In this document: piece by piece, positions 55,843-63,605 of the stretch
Position numbering within the stretch: position 1 is the stretch's first letter
How the letters are laid out: each line of letters opens with the position of its first letter
Origin: Achromobacter ruhlandii
GTDB taxonomy: Bacteria > Pseudomonadota > Gammaproteobacteria > Burkholderiales > Burkholderiaceae_B
Reading direction: 5' to 3'
Assembly: GCF_902859695.1 (NCBI RefSeq)
Contig: NZ_CADIJL010000008.1
Span: 162,339 to 226,338, forward strand
Length of the DNA: 64,000 nt
Notes under the pieces: model-generated
What the model saw: the letters and a program-made list of their open reading frames with translations, nothing else
What the model was told of the DNA's origin: nothing
Databases searched by the model: none
Made by a program: the position numbers and the translations under genes

Positions 55843-56886
55843 ATGGAATTGATCGTCAGAGCGGTGGATGTCGGATCCGGCAACACCAAATTCGTCACGG
55901 CCGCAGCCGGTACCGATATCCGCTGCGCTAGTTTCCCGTCCGTCGCCTATCCGTCAAGCGACGACTCGCCGTCGTGGCCGGCGAGCGAGCGCAAGAAAAC
56001 GGTGTGCATCCCCATCGGCCCGCTGTTCTACGAGGTCGGGCCGGACGTGAGCCTTGCCGCCGACACCTTCCGCGCCAAACAACTGCATGATGAATACACC
56101 GAGACGCCGGAGTACATGGCGTTGCTCAGGGGGGCGCTCTCCATGATGAAGGTGAGCCACATCGACCTCCTCGTGGTGGGGCTGCCGGTGGCGCTCTTTG
56201 CGGTCAAGAAAGCGGCGCTGGAGAAAGCTATGACCGGCCGGCACGACATCGGGGGCAGTAAGGTCGTGACGGTCGGCAAGGCCATGGCCGTCGCTCAGCC
56301 GCAAGGGGCGCTGGCGCACTTCGCCTCCGAGCACCAGAAGATGACGATCATTGGCAATGAGCAGAGCCTGATCATCGACCCCGGCTCGCGTACCTTCGAC
56401 TGGCTGGTGGCCCGGGGCATGCGCCTCGTGCAGAAGCAGAGCTACTCCTTCAACCGCGGCATGTCGGATGTACTGCGCCTGCTGGCGGCCGAGATCACCA
56501 AGGATATCGGCTCGCCGTACCGGGACTACGACGCCATCGACCTGGCGCTGCGCACGGGCAAGCAGCCGATGATTTTCCAGAAGCCGTACGACATGAAGCG
56601 GCTGCTGCCCCTGGCCGAGACCGTCGCCGAGCAGGCTGTGTCGACGATGAAGGAGTGGATCGAGGCACCGCACAGCCTGCAGAACATCATCCTGGTCGGT
56701 GGTGGGGCGTTCCTGTTCCGCAAGGCGGTCAAGGCAGCGTTCCCGAAGCACCGCATCCATGAGGTGAAGGAACCAATGTTCGCCAATGTGCGGGGCTTTC
56801 AGCTGGCCGGGCAGAACTACGCGAGCAGCAAGATGACCGCCACCGGTAAGGAGCAAGTTCAGGGGGCATCGGGAGAACTCGAATGA
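55843..56886 (+). CDS. parM: ParM/StbA-like actin ATPase
   Basis: 347 residues with the actin-fold motifs: RAVDVGSGNTKF (phosphate 1), LIIDPGSRTFDWLVARG (phosphate 2), and NIILVGGGAFLFRKAV (adenosine). ParM-type filaments push plasmid or element copies apart at division. On an integrating element this implies an extrachromosomal stage. The ATG at 55843 is the first before the P1 motif. It is coupled to the next gene by ATGA. Confidence 0.85.
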   Translation: MELIVRAVDVGSGNTKFVTAAAGTDIRCASFPSVAYPSSDDSPSWPASERKKTVCIPIGPLFYEVGPDVSLAADTFRAKQLHDEYTETPEYMALLRGALSMMKVSHIDLLVVGLPVALFAVKKAALEKAMTGRHDIGGSKVVTVGKAMAVAQPQGALAHFASEHQKMTIIGNEQSLIIDPGSRTFDWLVARGMRLVQKQSYSFNRGMSDVLRLLAAEITKDIGSPYRDYDAIDLALRTGKQPMIFQKPYDMKRLLPLAETVAEQAVSTMKEWIEAPHSLQNIILVGGGAFLFRKAVKAAFPKHRIHEVKEPMFANVRGFQLAGQNYASSKMTATGKEQVQGASGELE

Positions 56887-57161
56887 GCAGCGATACCGTG
56901 AAGGACGCCGCGCCCATTCGCCTGGTCTTCGTCTTGGCGCGTGCCGACCATCCCCGTCTGTACGACGATCTGATCCAGTTTCAGAAGGGCGTTAAACGAA
57001 TCAATCGCCTGCGGTTGCTGGCCTACGATGGCTTGCTGGCGCAGAGCGGTGTCTTCGCCGGGATAGGGCGCGGCTTGCCTCATCTGCCTTCCGCAAGTAG
57101 CGCGCAGGAGGGCAATGGCGCCATTACCAACGACCTCTTCGCGCCGGCGATCGACGCGTGA
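56883..57161 (+). CDS. Possible ParR-like partner of ParM
   Basis: 92 residues. The first half is basic with an IRLVFVLAR strand and a helix (KGVKRINRLRLLAYDGLL). No family recognised. Position directly after parM with a 4-bp overlap is where the centromere-binding adaptor of type II partition systems normally sits; that is the whole case. Confidence 0.45.
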   Translation: MSSDTVKDAAPIRLVFVLARADHPRLYDDLIQFQKGVKRINRLRLLAYDGLLAQSGVFAGIGRGLPHLPSASSAQEGNGAITNDLFAPAIDA

Positions 57162-57168
57162 GCCGGCC

Positions 57169-57642
57169 ATGGACAAGCGATCGCGCCGGCCGGTGAGCGG
57201 CCGGATGGTCAGCGCCTCGGACCTGGCGCAGATGGGCCGCTGCGAGAGATTGGTGGTGTTCGAGCATCTCCATGGAAGCCGGCGTACGGTTTGGCAGCAA
57301 CAAGCCCGGGCACGCGGGCTGGTCGAGCATGAGCACTTCTATAGGGAAGGTTTGGCGGCATCCGCGCAGGCCGCCCGAAAGGGGCGTTGCTTCATCGCCA
57401 CCTGCGTGTTCGGCGAGGCCTGGCAGAGGGAGGTGCTGCGCCGGTTCAGGGACGAGGCGCTGCGACCCAGCGCTTGGGGACGCCGGGTGATCCGCCTCTA
57501 CTATCGGGGTGCACCCGGTATCTGCGTCGTCCTGCGCCGATGGCCCTCGTTGCAGGTTCCTATGCGCATGGTCTTGGGGGCGATCGCGACCGGACTTCGC
57601 TGGTGGTCAGGTTTGCGTGGAGGCGGCAAGTGTCGGCGCTAG
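57169..57642 (+). CDS. CFI-box C-terminal-domain protein
   Basis: 157 residues, very basic. The second half has CFIATCVFGEAWQREVLRRF with RDEALRPSAWGRRVIRLYY, close to the CFI-box-CTERM domain (C-F-I-A-T), followed by a Trp-rich end. An N-terminal ~50-residue region SASDLAQMGRCERLVVFEHL resembles the N-terminal Cys helix of Cas4/RecB-type nucleases encoded just downstream. Function unknown. Confidence 0.55.
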   Translation: MDKRSRRPVSGRMVSASDLAQMGRCERLVVFEHLHGSRRTVWQQQARARGLVEHEHFYREGLAASAQAARKGRCFIATCVFGEAWQREVLRRFRDEALRPSAWGRRVIRLYYRGAPGICVVLRRWPSLQVPMRMVLGAIATGLRWWSGLRGGGKCRR

Positions 57643-58184
57643 CGTGGGGCGTCGGTTGCGCCGTTGCCGTCGTGGGCTTCTTGCTGGCCGTGGCGCGGTG
57701 GCGATCACTTGAGACGCATGCCGTACGGGCTGAGCAGGCCTCGCGACCGGCAGCGCTGCGGGACGCCGAATTGGTCTACTTGGAAAAGCTGTTCCGGATT
57801 TCCACGCCCGTCGGACTGGTGGCGAAACTTGACCGGGCATACCGCCTGCCCTCCGGTCTGCTCGTGTTGGTGGAGTTCAAGACTCGCTCGAGCAACCAGC
57901 CGTGCCTGTCGGATGTGATCCAGTTGTCCGCCCAGCGGATGGCGGTGATGGGGCAGACGGGGCAGGCCGTGGCATCCCACGCATATGTAATGGTGAAGAC
58001 TCAGGCTGGGCGGAGTTTGCCGACCGCACATTGTGTCGAACTGATGTCAGACGACCAAGTTATTGCCTTGATCAGGCGCCGGGATGATCTTCTCGCCGGG
58101 CGCCTCTTGCCTCGACGGCCCTTGTCCCTGCGAACGTGCGATACCTGTTCGTTTCGGGGACGCTGCAGCGGGTTTTCGCATTGA
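57630..58184 (+). CDS. Membrane-anchored Cas4-like nuclease
   Basis: 184 residues from the GTG at 57630 (GGAGG six bases upstream). A membrane helix (about 4-24) is followed by a PD-(D/E)xK-type core (LPSGLLVLVEFKTRSSNQPC, with E-x-K and a QLSAQRMAV helix) and a C-terminal CDTCSFRGRC cysteine cluster, as in Cas4 and Dna2 iron-sulfur nucleases. The N-terminal Cys of that cluster may come from the preceding CFI-box protein. The last 138 bp overlap the integrase gene on the other strand. Confidence 0.65.
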   Translation: MSALAWGVGCAVAVVGFLLAVARWRSLETHAVRAEQASRPAALRDAELVYLEKLFRISTPVGLVAKLDRAYRLPSGLLVLVEFKTRSSNQPCLSDVIQLSAQRMAVMGQTGQAVASHAYVMVKTQAGRSLPTAHCVELMSDDQVIALIRRRDDLLAGRLLPRRPLSLRTCDTCSFRGRCSGFSH

Positions 58185-59483
58185 TCGGCGGTTCTCGTTA
58201 GTCGAATTGGCAGCAGCGTTGTCAGGAAAATCCTTCGTAAGATACGTCAAACGGTTGCCCAGCAACCGCCAAGCCTCTTGCATCTCTGCTTCGTAGGTGT
58301 GCCGCTGATAGATTCTCTTCGTTCTATTTTCCTCGACATGATTCAAGCATCGGTCAGCGACCTCGGGCAATACGCCCAAGCGAGTCATCATGGTGGCACC
58401 GGTCCTTCGTAAGTCATGTGGCCCCCATTTGCCACCTGGCAACGTCAGTGTCGCAATTAATTTGCTACGCCGCTTCATCGACCCGCTGGGCCGTTGCCGG
58501 TCGCCAAGTTGCTTGGTGATTGTCTTGCTGGAGACTGCTTTCTTGCCATTGCGGCTAGGATAGACCCACGTCCCTTCGCCGTTGAGCTCCTTTACCTTGC
58601 GGAACTGCTTCACGGCAAAATCAGACAGATAGACGTTGTGTGGCTTGCCGTTCTTGGTGTCAGAGATTCGCCATAGGTGGTTGTCGAGATCGACGTCGGA
58701 CCACCGCGCGCCCAGCAACTCTCCTATCCGACAAAGGGTCGAGAGGGCAATCCAGACGGCAGCCTTAGTTGTCGGCATCAGTCCCGCGCTCGGTAGCTGT
58801 TGGCAAAGTGCTCCAATTTCCGCTTCGCTCAGTACTCGATCGCGCTCGCCATCCGGTCCGCCGATCTTGACTTTGCGAATGCTGGCCGTGGGGTCCGCCT
58901 CAATGATGTCGCGATCGACGGCAAATCTGAACATTTGCCGCATCAGCGAGAAGACGACCTTTGCCATCCGATTGACGCCGCGGGCGAGGAGCGGGTCAGT
59001 CACCGATGTGATGTTCCCCTTCTTGACGTCTTGCGCGGCGAGGGAGCCAAGCTTTGGGAGGACATCCTTTTCGAACATGCGGCGGATTTCCTTCCCACCA
59101 TCCTTGCGGCGCACCAGGTCCACCTCGGCCCATCGCTCGAAAAGATCCTTGACCGTTTGGCGTGCCTGGGCAGCCTCCAGTATCTTGCGCTGTGCTTCCT
59201 GTTCGGCTTGCCGTAGCTTGCGTTGCACCTGGGGGTCGATTTGCTGTTTGATTGACTCCCGCGCCTTGGCGGCTTCACTGCGCGCCGCAGCCAGCGGTAC
59301 CGACTCCAGGCTACCCAGCCCCAGTTTTCTGCGGTTCCCGGCAAATGTATAGACGAGCAGCCAGTCCTTTGCACCCGTTGGGCGCACTCGCAGGAAGAGC
59401 CCGCCACCGTCCGCTAGCAGGTACTCTCGCTCCATGGGCTTGGAGTTCCGGACTTCCTTGTCGCTGAGTTCGTGCAGAGCCAT
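58047..59483 (-). CDS. int: P4-type integrase of the tRNA-Pro element
   Basis: 478 residues. An N-terminal DUF4102 arm (ELSDKEVRNSKPMEREYLLA, DGGGLFLRVRPTGAKDWLLV, RRKLGLGSLESVPLAAARSE) is followed by a catalytic domain with STLCRIGELLGARW (Arg), WGPHDLRRTGATMM (H-x-x-R), CLNHVEENRTKRIYQRHTY (His, Tyr). The end after KDFPDNAAAN is Pro/Arg-rich, atypical, and antisense to the Cas4-like gene. The gene starts ~190 bp from the tRNA-Pro fragment, the normal place for an integrase that uses that tRNA. Confidence 0.9.
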   Translation of the reverse strand: MALHELSDKEVRNSKPMEREYLLADGGGLFLRVRPTGAKDWLLVYTFAGNRRKLGLGSLESVPLAAARSEAAKARESIKQQIDPQVQRKLRQAEQEAQRKILEAAQARQTVKDLFERWAEVDLVRRKDGGKEIRRMFEKDVLPKLGSLAAQDVKKGNITSVTDPLLARGVNRMAKVVFSLMRQMFRFAVDRDIIEADPTASIRKVKIGGPDGERDRVLSEAEIGALCQQLPSAGLMPTTKAAVWIALSTLCRIGELLGARWSDVDLDNHLWRISDTKNGKPHNVYLSDFAVKQFRKVKELNGEGTWVYPSRNGKKAVSSKTITKQLGDRQRPSGSMKRRSKLIATLTLPGGKWGPHDLRRTGATMMTRLGVLPEVADRCLNHVEENRTKRIYQRHTYEAEMQEAWRLLGNRLTYLTKDFPDNAAANSTNENRRSMRKPAAASPKRTGIARSQGQGPSRQEAPGEKIIPAPDQGNNLVV

Positions 59484-59669
59484 TGGACCACCTCGATGAT
59501 GTCAAACGAGTAAAATCGGGGGAACGATTGGGGGAACACTTAGCGTGCGCTTTAATGATATACTATGACACGTCATGAAGTTGTTCAAACTAAATAATTG
59601 TTTGTAAACAATGTGGTGTTTAGCTTGGGTGGGGCGCGATGAGACCGGCTGATACGTCGCTTCACGTTT

Positions 59670-59714
59670 ATGGGGTGCAAGGGGTCGCGAGTTCGAATCC
59701 CGCCGTCCCGACCA
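59670..59714 (+). other. Attachment site: 3' half of tRNA-Pro(GGG)
   Basis: From the anticodon loop ATGGGGT (anticodon GGG), through GCAAG, the T-arm TTCGAAT and CGTCCCG, to the encoded CCA, the sequence matches the end of a tRNA-Pro. Upstream of 59670 the 5' half is missing (no matching TTGC arm), so this is an att remnant, not a working tRNA. One T-stem pair is A-C mismatched. Confidence 0.8.
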
Positions 59715-59725
59715 GCAATACCCTA

Positions 59726-59755
59726 GGGGGTTAGTGATAGTAATCACTAACCCCC
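59726..59755. terminator. Strong terminator after the attachment site
   Basis: A perfect 13-bp stem, GGGGGTTAGTGAT (59726-59738) with ATCACTAACCCCC (59743-59755), AGTA loop, then TTTCT. On the other strand it lies just past the stop of the second integrase. Confidence 0.85.
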
Positions 59756-59759
59756 TTTC

Positions 59760-60931
59760 TCATTCTGGGGACTTTTGCGGGGACTTCCCGATTAAAGCCG
59801 CCCCTCGCTTGAGCACCGTCAACGCCGGACTGCGCGTGTCGGTTGCTGCGATGCGATTTGCATACTCGATCAGCTTGGTCAGCTCGGCCGCCGAGTAGTG
59901 CGAAGTGATACTTCCATCGGTGTGGCCCAGCAGTGCCTTGCGATCCTCCTCCGGCACGTCAGCGGCGCGCAATCGACGACCGAAAGTGTCATGCACGCGG
60001 ACACGTCCAAAGCCCGGATGCGCTGGCACGCCGTGCGACGTCTTCCAGTTTTCCGCGGCGCGCTTGCGTGCACTGCGCCAGGCCGTGTCGTTCATCCTGT
60101 GCAGCGCGCGGCCCTCGTAGGGAAACACCCATTCGGGATCAGGCCGCGCTGTTTGCGAATGATCGACCTGGCCACGTCGTTCGGCACCACCAGGCGCGCC
60201 TCGCCGTTCTTGATGCCTGAATCTTCGAACCGCCCGCCAAAGTCAGCGGGGATCAGAAAGACGCTGGTTTCCAGCTCAGGCACCTTGATTTCCCACTCCC
60301 ATTGCAGTTTGCAGACCTCCTGCTCGCGGCACCCGGTATTCACCTTGTATAAGGCCATGGCCTGAAGGTGGTCGGGTAGCTCTTTGAAAAGCGTTGCCTG
60401 TTCCTCCCACGACAAGGGGTAGGGCTGCCGGCGCGATTTTTCACTGAGCATTTCGATCATGGGTACAACTGATAGCCAAGGCCTGCGGTCTTCGTCGCGC
60501 CATTTCCTGGCGCAGACGTTCAGCACCCTCACGACGCGCTGCAACGCGATATTGATCGTCCGCGGTGCTCGGCCCAATTCCAGCCGGTCCTCGATATAGG
60601 GCTGCAGGGCTTCGTCGTCCACTTCATCCAGGTACAGCTCGCCGATGTACGGGTCGAGCTGTTTGAGATAGATGCCGGTATGCCAAATTGATGGCTGCTG
60701 CGCATATTCCTTCAAATAGCGGGTCGCGGCTTCACGGAAGGTGCGGCGGCCGTGGCGTTTCGCGGCTTGGGCCGCCTGGGCTTCGGCGACGCGCGAGAGG
60801 AGGAATTGCTCCGCGTCTGCGCGCGTGCTTGTGCCAGTGCTGCCTCGAATTCGGCCAACCCCGCGGACGACTTTGTCGATGTGCCAGAGGCCGTCTTTGA
60901 GCGTGAGGCCGGTGATTGTTTTTTGCCCCAT
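59760..60931 (-). pseudogene. Frameshifted phage integrase of the second element
   Basis: Two frames make one tyrosine integrase. 60931-60092 gives the arm/core part (HIDKVVRGVGRIRGSTGTST, FREAATRYLKEY, KVNTGCREQEVCKLQW with the Arg). 60128-59760 gives the rest (WVFPYEGRALHRMNDTAWRS, RVHDTFGRRLRAADVPEEDR, LLGHTDGSITSHYS with His and Tyr). A one-base deletion near 60133, before GAATGGGTGTTT, breaks the frame. HxLR is changed to HDTFGRR. Confidence 0.85.
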
Positions 60932-61001
60932 AAGCTTGATGCTCCATTGCTATGGCGGCGCTCGCTGCGAGGGCTAGGGTTGTGGCCCCTGGGGGACGCT
61001 G

Positions 61002-61991
61002 ATGAGCGCTCAAGCTGTCGCTTGGGCCTTGGCCCAGCCTGTTTGCCATTCTCCCGCCAAATTCATCCTGGTGGTGCTGGCGCATTATGCGCACGGCAAG
61101 CAAGCGCCATGGAGCGCATTTGCATCCACCACCCTGATCGCGCAGCAGACTGGGCAAGACCGCAAGACGGTGCTTGCCAATCTGCGCCGGCTGATCGACG
61201 CAGGTTTCCTGGTCGATAGCGGCGAGCGGGCAGGGGCTACTAAGTCGGTGGTCGTGTTCCGGCTGTGCGAACCTGCAAGCAGTACCAATTCTGGTACAGC
61301 TTCGGATCAGCAAAGCGGTACCGAAAACGGGACAGCTTCCGAAGCCCAAGCAGTACCAGATTTGGGACAGCTAAGCGGTACCGAAAGTGGGACACCTTCC
61401 GATGATTTTGAGGGAAGCAGTCCCAAAACTGGTACCGCTTACCCCGAAGCAGTACCAAATTTGGGACACCTGGGTAAACCCGAAGCAGTACCAGTTTTCC
61501 CTACAGAAATAAAACATAAGAAAGAGGTAATACCTATCTTCGTAGGTAATACCTCCAAAAGCCGTAACACTGTCAGCACCACGAAGCGTGGATCTCGCCT
61601 GCCTGCCGACTGGGTTCTGCCGATGTCCTGGGGCAAGGCGGCGCTTGACCTGCGGCCCGACCTGTCCGCCGAGCAGGTGCGCGTGCTGGCCGACGAATTC
61701 CGGGACTACTGGACCGCCGTGCCAGGCGCGAAGGGCTGCAAGCTCGACTGGCTGGCGACATGGCGAAACCGTGTGCGAACAGCTCGCGCTCCCGTCGTGC
61801 TGAACGCAGCGGGGCCTCGTGCCGAGACGGGCCAGGACTGGGGTGACTGGTGGAAGTCCGATGCGGCGACGGACCGCGTTGGCCGCGAACTGGGCATGTT
61901 CGCCCGGGGCGGCGAGACCTACGCCAGCTACCGTGATCGGATCTTCGCCGAGCTGCGTCGCCGGCGTGACGAGCAGGAGCGAGACGCATGA
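61002..61991 (+). CDS. Phage-type replication initiator-like protein with internal iterons
   Basis: 329 residues. An N-terminal helix-turn-helix domain (SPAKFILVVLAHYAHG, TTLIAQQTGQDRKTVLANLR, LIDAGFLVDSG) is followed by a Ser/Thr/Gly low-complexity linker (100-170) encoded by seven 18-bp repeats, and a C-terminal domain common in phage replication proteins (LDLRPDLSAEQVRVLADEFR, YWTAVPGAKGCKLDWLATWR). The layout, with origin repeats inside the initiator gene, recalls lambda O. It starts the operon of the second element and overlaps the next gene by ATGA. Confidence 0.7.
   Translation: MSAQAVAWALAQPVCHSPAKFILVVLAHYAHGKQAPWSAFASTTLIAQQTGQDRKTVLANLRRLIDAGFLVDSGERAGATKSVVVFRLCEPASSTNSGTASDQQSGTENGTASEAQAVPDLGQLSGTESGTPSDDFEGSSPKTGTAYPEAVPNLGHLGKPEAVPVFPTEIKHKKEVIPIFVGNTSKSRNTVSTTKRGSRLPADWVLPMSWGKAALDLRPDLSAEQVRVLADEFRDYWTAVPGAKGCKLDWLATWRNRVRTARAPVVLNAAGPRAETGQDWGDWWKSDAATDRVGRELGMFARGGETYASYRDRIFAELRRRRDEQERDA
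61281..61504. repeat. Seven iteron-like 18-bp repeats
   Basis: Copies start at 61281, 61317, 61352, 61377, 61419, 61451 and 61487. Typical copies: AGTACCAATTCTGGTACA, GGTACCGAAAACGGGACA, AGTACCAAATTTGGGACA. Each is itself nearly palindromic, and the fifth is in opposite polarity. Spacing is 25-42 bp. Confidence 0.75.
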
Positions 61992-62467
61992 GCTACGCCG
62001 AAGCATCCGCGGCGGTGACCCGCCATCAGCATCCGGTCCAGGGCTACGGCATGTGCTGCGTCAGGGGCTGCATGCTGCCCGGGTCTATCGCCGACACCAC
62101 GACCGGTGTGTCCGACTGGTACTGCCACCTGCACCACGGCACGGCCTACGCGGAGCAGGCGGGCATCACGGCTCGCATGCACAACCGCCGAAGCCTGTTC
62201 ATCCTGGCTGGGCGCCTGAAGGCGGCGCTGCCTGGCCAGCCTGTGCCTGACAGCGTGATTCCTTGGCTGCGTCGGCACAACCGCGAGGACTTCGCGGAAG
62301 CGGCGAGCGGGAACGTGACCGCGCAGGCGCTGGGGGCGTTGATGCTGCGGGTGCTTGGCGACGAATGCGCGTCACCGCAGCCGCGCGGAGACACGGCGGG
62401 AGCATCGGCCGGTGCCGGACTTGGCAGTTGGTTCAGGGCCGTGGATCTGGTGAGTGACCTGGCATGA
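61988..62467 (+). CDS. Small phage-type protein with Cys/His motif
   Basis: 159 residues. A Cys/His group (GMCCVRGCMLPGS, WYCHLHHGTAYAEQ) near residues 22-50 may bind zinc. The rest is helical (WLRRHNREDFAEAASGNVTA). Coupled to both neighbours by ATGA overlaps. No function recognised. Confidence 0.55.
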   Translation: MSYAEASAAVTRHQHPVQGYGMCCVRGCMLPGSIADTTTGVSDWYCHLHHGTAYAEQAGITARMHNRRSLFILAGRLKAALPGQPVPDSVIPWLRRHNREDFAEAASGNVTAQALGALMLRVLGDECASPQPRGDTAGASAGAGLGSWFRAVDLVSDLA

Positions 62468-62690
62468 AGACTTCACAGAACCTCATGGGCGCCTACGACC
62501 CAATGGGCGACACGCTGGCCTGGATGGCGATGCAATGCAAAGCCCGTGGCTGCGATGGAGGCCCGAGCGCGCGCTCGCGGCTTCTGCGCCTAGTCCGACA
62601 ACGAAGCCCCGGCAATCCTGCACTGGGCCGTGGCGCAGGAGTGCAAAGCATGACTGGGATCCTGACGGTATGTGCGCAAAACCGAGTGAG
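62464..62690 (+). pseudogene. Decayed small phage gene
   Basis: Starts well (KTSQNLMGAYDPMGDTLAWM, coupled by ATGA to the gene before), but the family-like continuation is split over other frames (DNEAPAILHWAVAQECKA, then DWDPDGMCAKPSEA). I infer at least two frameshifts. The long open frame that continues past 62700 is antisense to the membrane-protein gene and not credible. Confidence 0.4.
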
Positions 62691-62694
62691 GCAA

Positions 62695-63414
62695 TCAGGC
62701 CTTTCGTCCTGGGGAAGGACGCTCGCCGCTGGGTTCTACGGGACCTGCAACAGACCCGTCTTGATTCAATTGTTCAAGCCAGGGGTCGATCGCTTCGCCT
62801 CTCGCAGATTGGGTCAGTGCATCGATTCGGCGATTGCGTGCACGAAGGCCGATCACGGCGTTTCGCAATATTTCCTGCAGTCCCTGGAGATCGGCATCTT
62901 CTTTCGTTGCCGAATACACGCAGATGCTGAGCATGTCTGCGATATTGACCAGCTCGGCTGCGAGGTGGGGGTTATACGCATAGATCTTCGCATGATCCAC
63001 AGCCAGAACGACATCGATCGACTTTTGGAGCATGGGCACAGCCGCTTTCACCCTATCCACGGCCATAAGGTTCGAGTCGCTCAGCGCGGATTCGGCCTTC
63101 GCCAACAAGTCGCCAATGACAGGGATCTTCGAGCGTGTGACCGCAGCAACCAACTGCCCACGTTGCGCCTCTCGAGCGCGATTAGTTTGGTCGGCGTGGT
63201 TCGCAATGCGCAATGCCACAACCGCAGCCGAGAAAGTCGCCGCGGCGCTTATCCATCCGATCGTCGCTGGATCCTTCAAGAACTGCTTCACGCCGTCGGA
63301 TATGCGCGCCGCCAAAAAACCCGCAAAAGCGGCCGCAAAGATGCCTGCAAGCCAAGGGCTCCACGAAATGTAGCGGGCTCCCATGCGCCGCCACCACGAG
63401 TTTTGCTCTCTCAT
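62695..63414 (-). CDS. Two-helix membrane protein of unknown function
   Basis: 239 residues. Two membrane segments (LAGIFAAAFAGFLAARI, about 23-39, and IGWISAAATFSAAVVALRIA, about 52-71) precede a soluble helical domain (AVTRSKIPVIGDLLAKAESA, MLQKSIDVVLAVDHAKIYAY). It may be a lysogenic accessory or exclusion gene because it points against the phage operon; inference from orientation only. Confidence 0.6.
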   Translation of the reverse strand: MREQNSWWRRMGARYISWSPWLAGIFAAAFAGFLAARISDGVKQFLKDPATIGWISAAATFSAAVVALRIANHADQTNRAREAQRGQLVAAVTRSKIPVIGDLLAKAESALSDSNLMAVDRVKAAVPMLQKSIDVVLAVDHAKIYAYNPHLAAELVNIADMLSICVYSATKEDADLQGLQEILRNAVIGLRARNRRIDALTQSARGEAIDPWLEQLNQDGSVAGPVEPSGERPSPGRKA

Positions 63415-63476
63415 TCTGGGTTCTCCCAGTTATCCCTGTGCGCAGGGAATGTAACCGAATTGGTGAGCGCCTGAAC

Positions 63477-63605
63477 ATGGACCGCCTGGTCGGCGTCGGT
63501 GTGTTCCCGCTCGGTATGCGCATGCCGGGGCGCCAGCTCTATACCGGGCCGATACAGCCAGGCTGTGAGTTGGAGAATTTGAAAGGAGTAAAGAATGCCG
63601 CGTGA
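63477..63605 (+). CDS. Very small phage-type protein
   Basis: 42 residues (MDRLVGVGVFPLGMRMPGRQ). Weak ribosome site GGTGAG. It overlaps the next gene by 11 bp. Credible by position, otherwise unknown. Confidence 0.35.
   Translation: MDRLVGVGVFPLGMRMPGRQLYTGPIQPGCELENLKGVKNAA

Noticed and set aside
59670..59714. Functional tRNA-Pro gene
   Set aside because: The 5' half (acceptor, D-arm and 5' anticodon stem) is absent upstream and one T-stem pair is mismatched.
62698..63474. Continuation of the + frame from 62464 as a 336-residue protein
   Set aside because: It runs antisense through a convincing two-helix membrane protein gene and has no motifs of its own.
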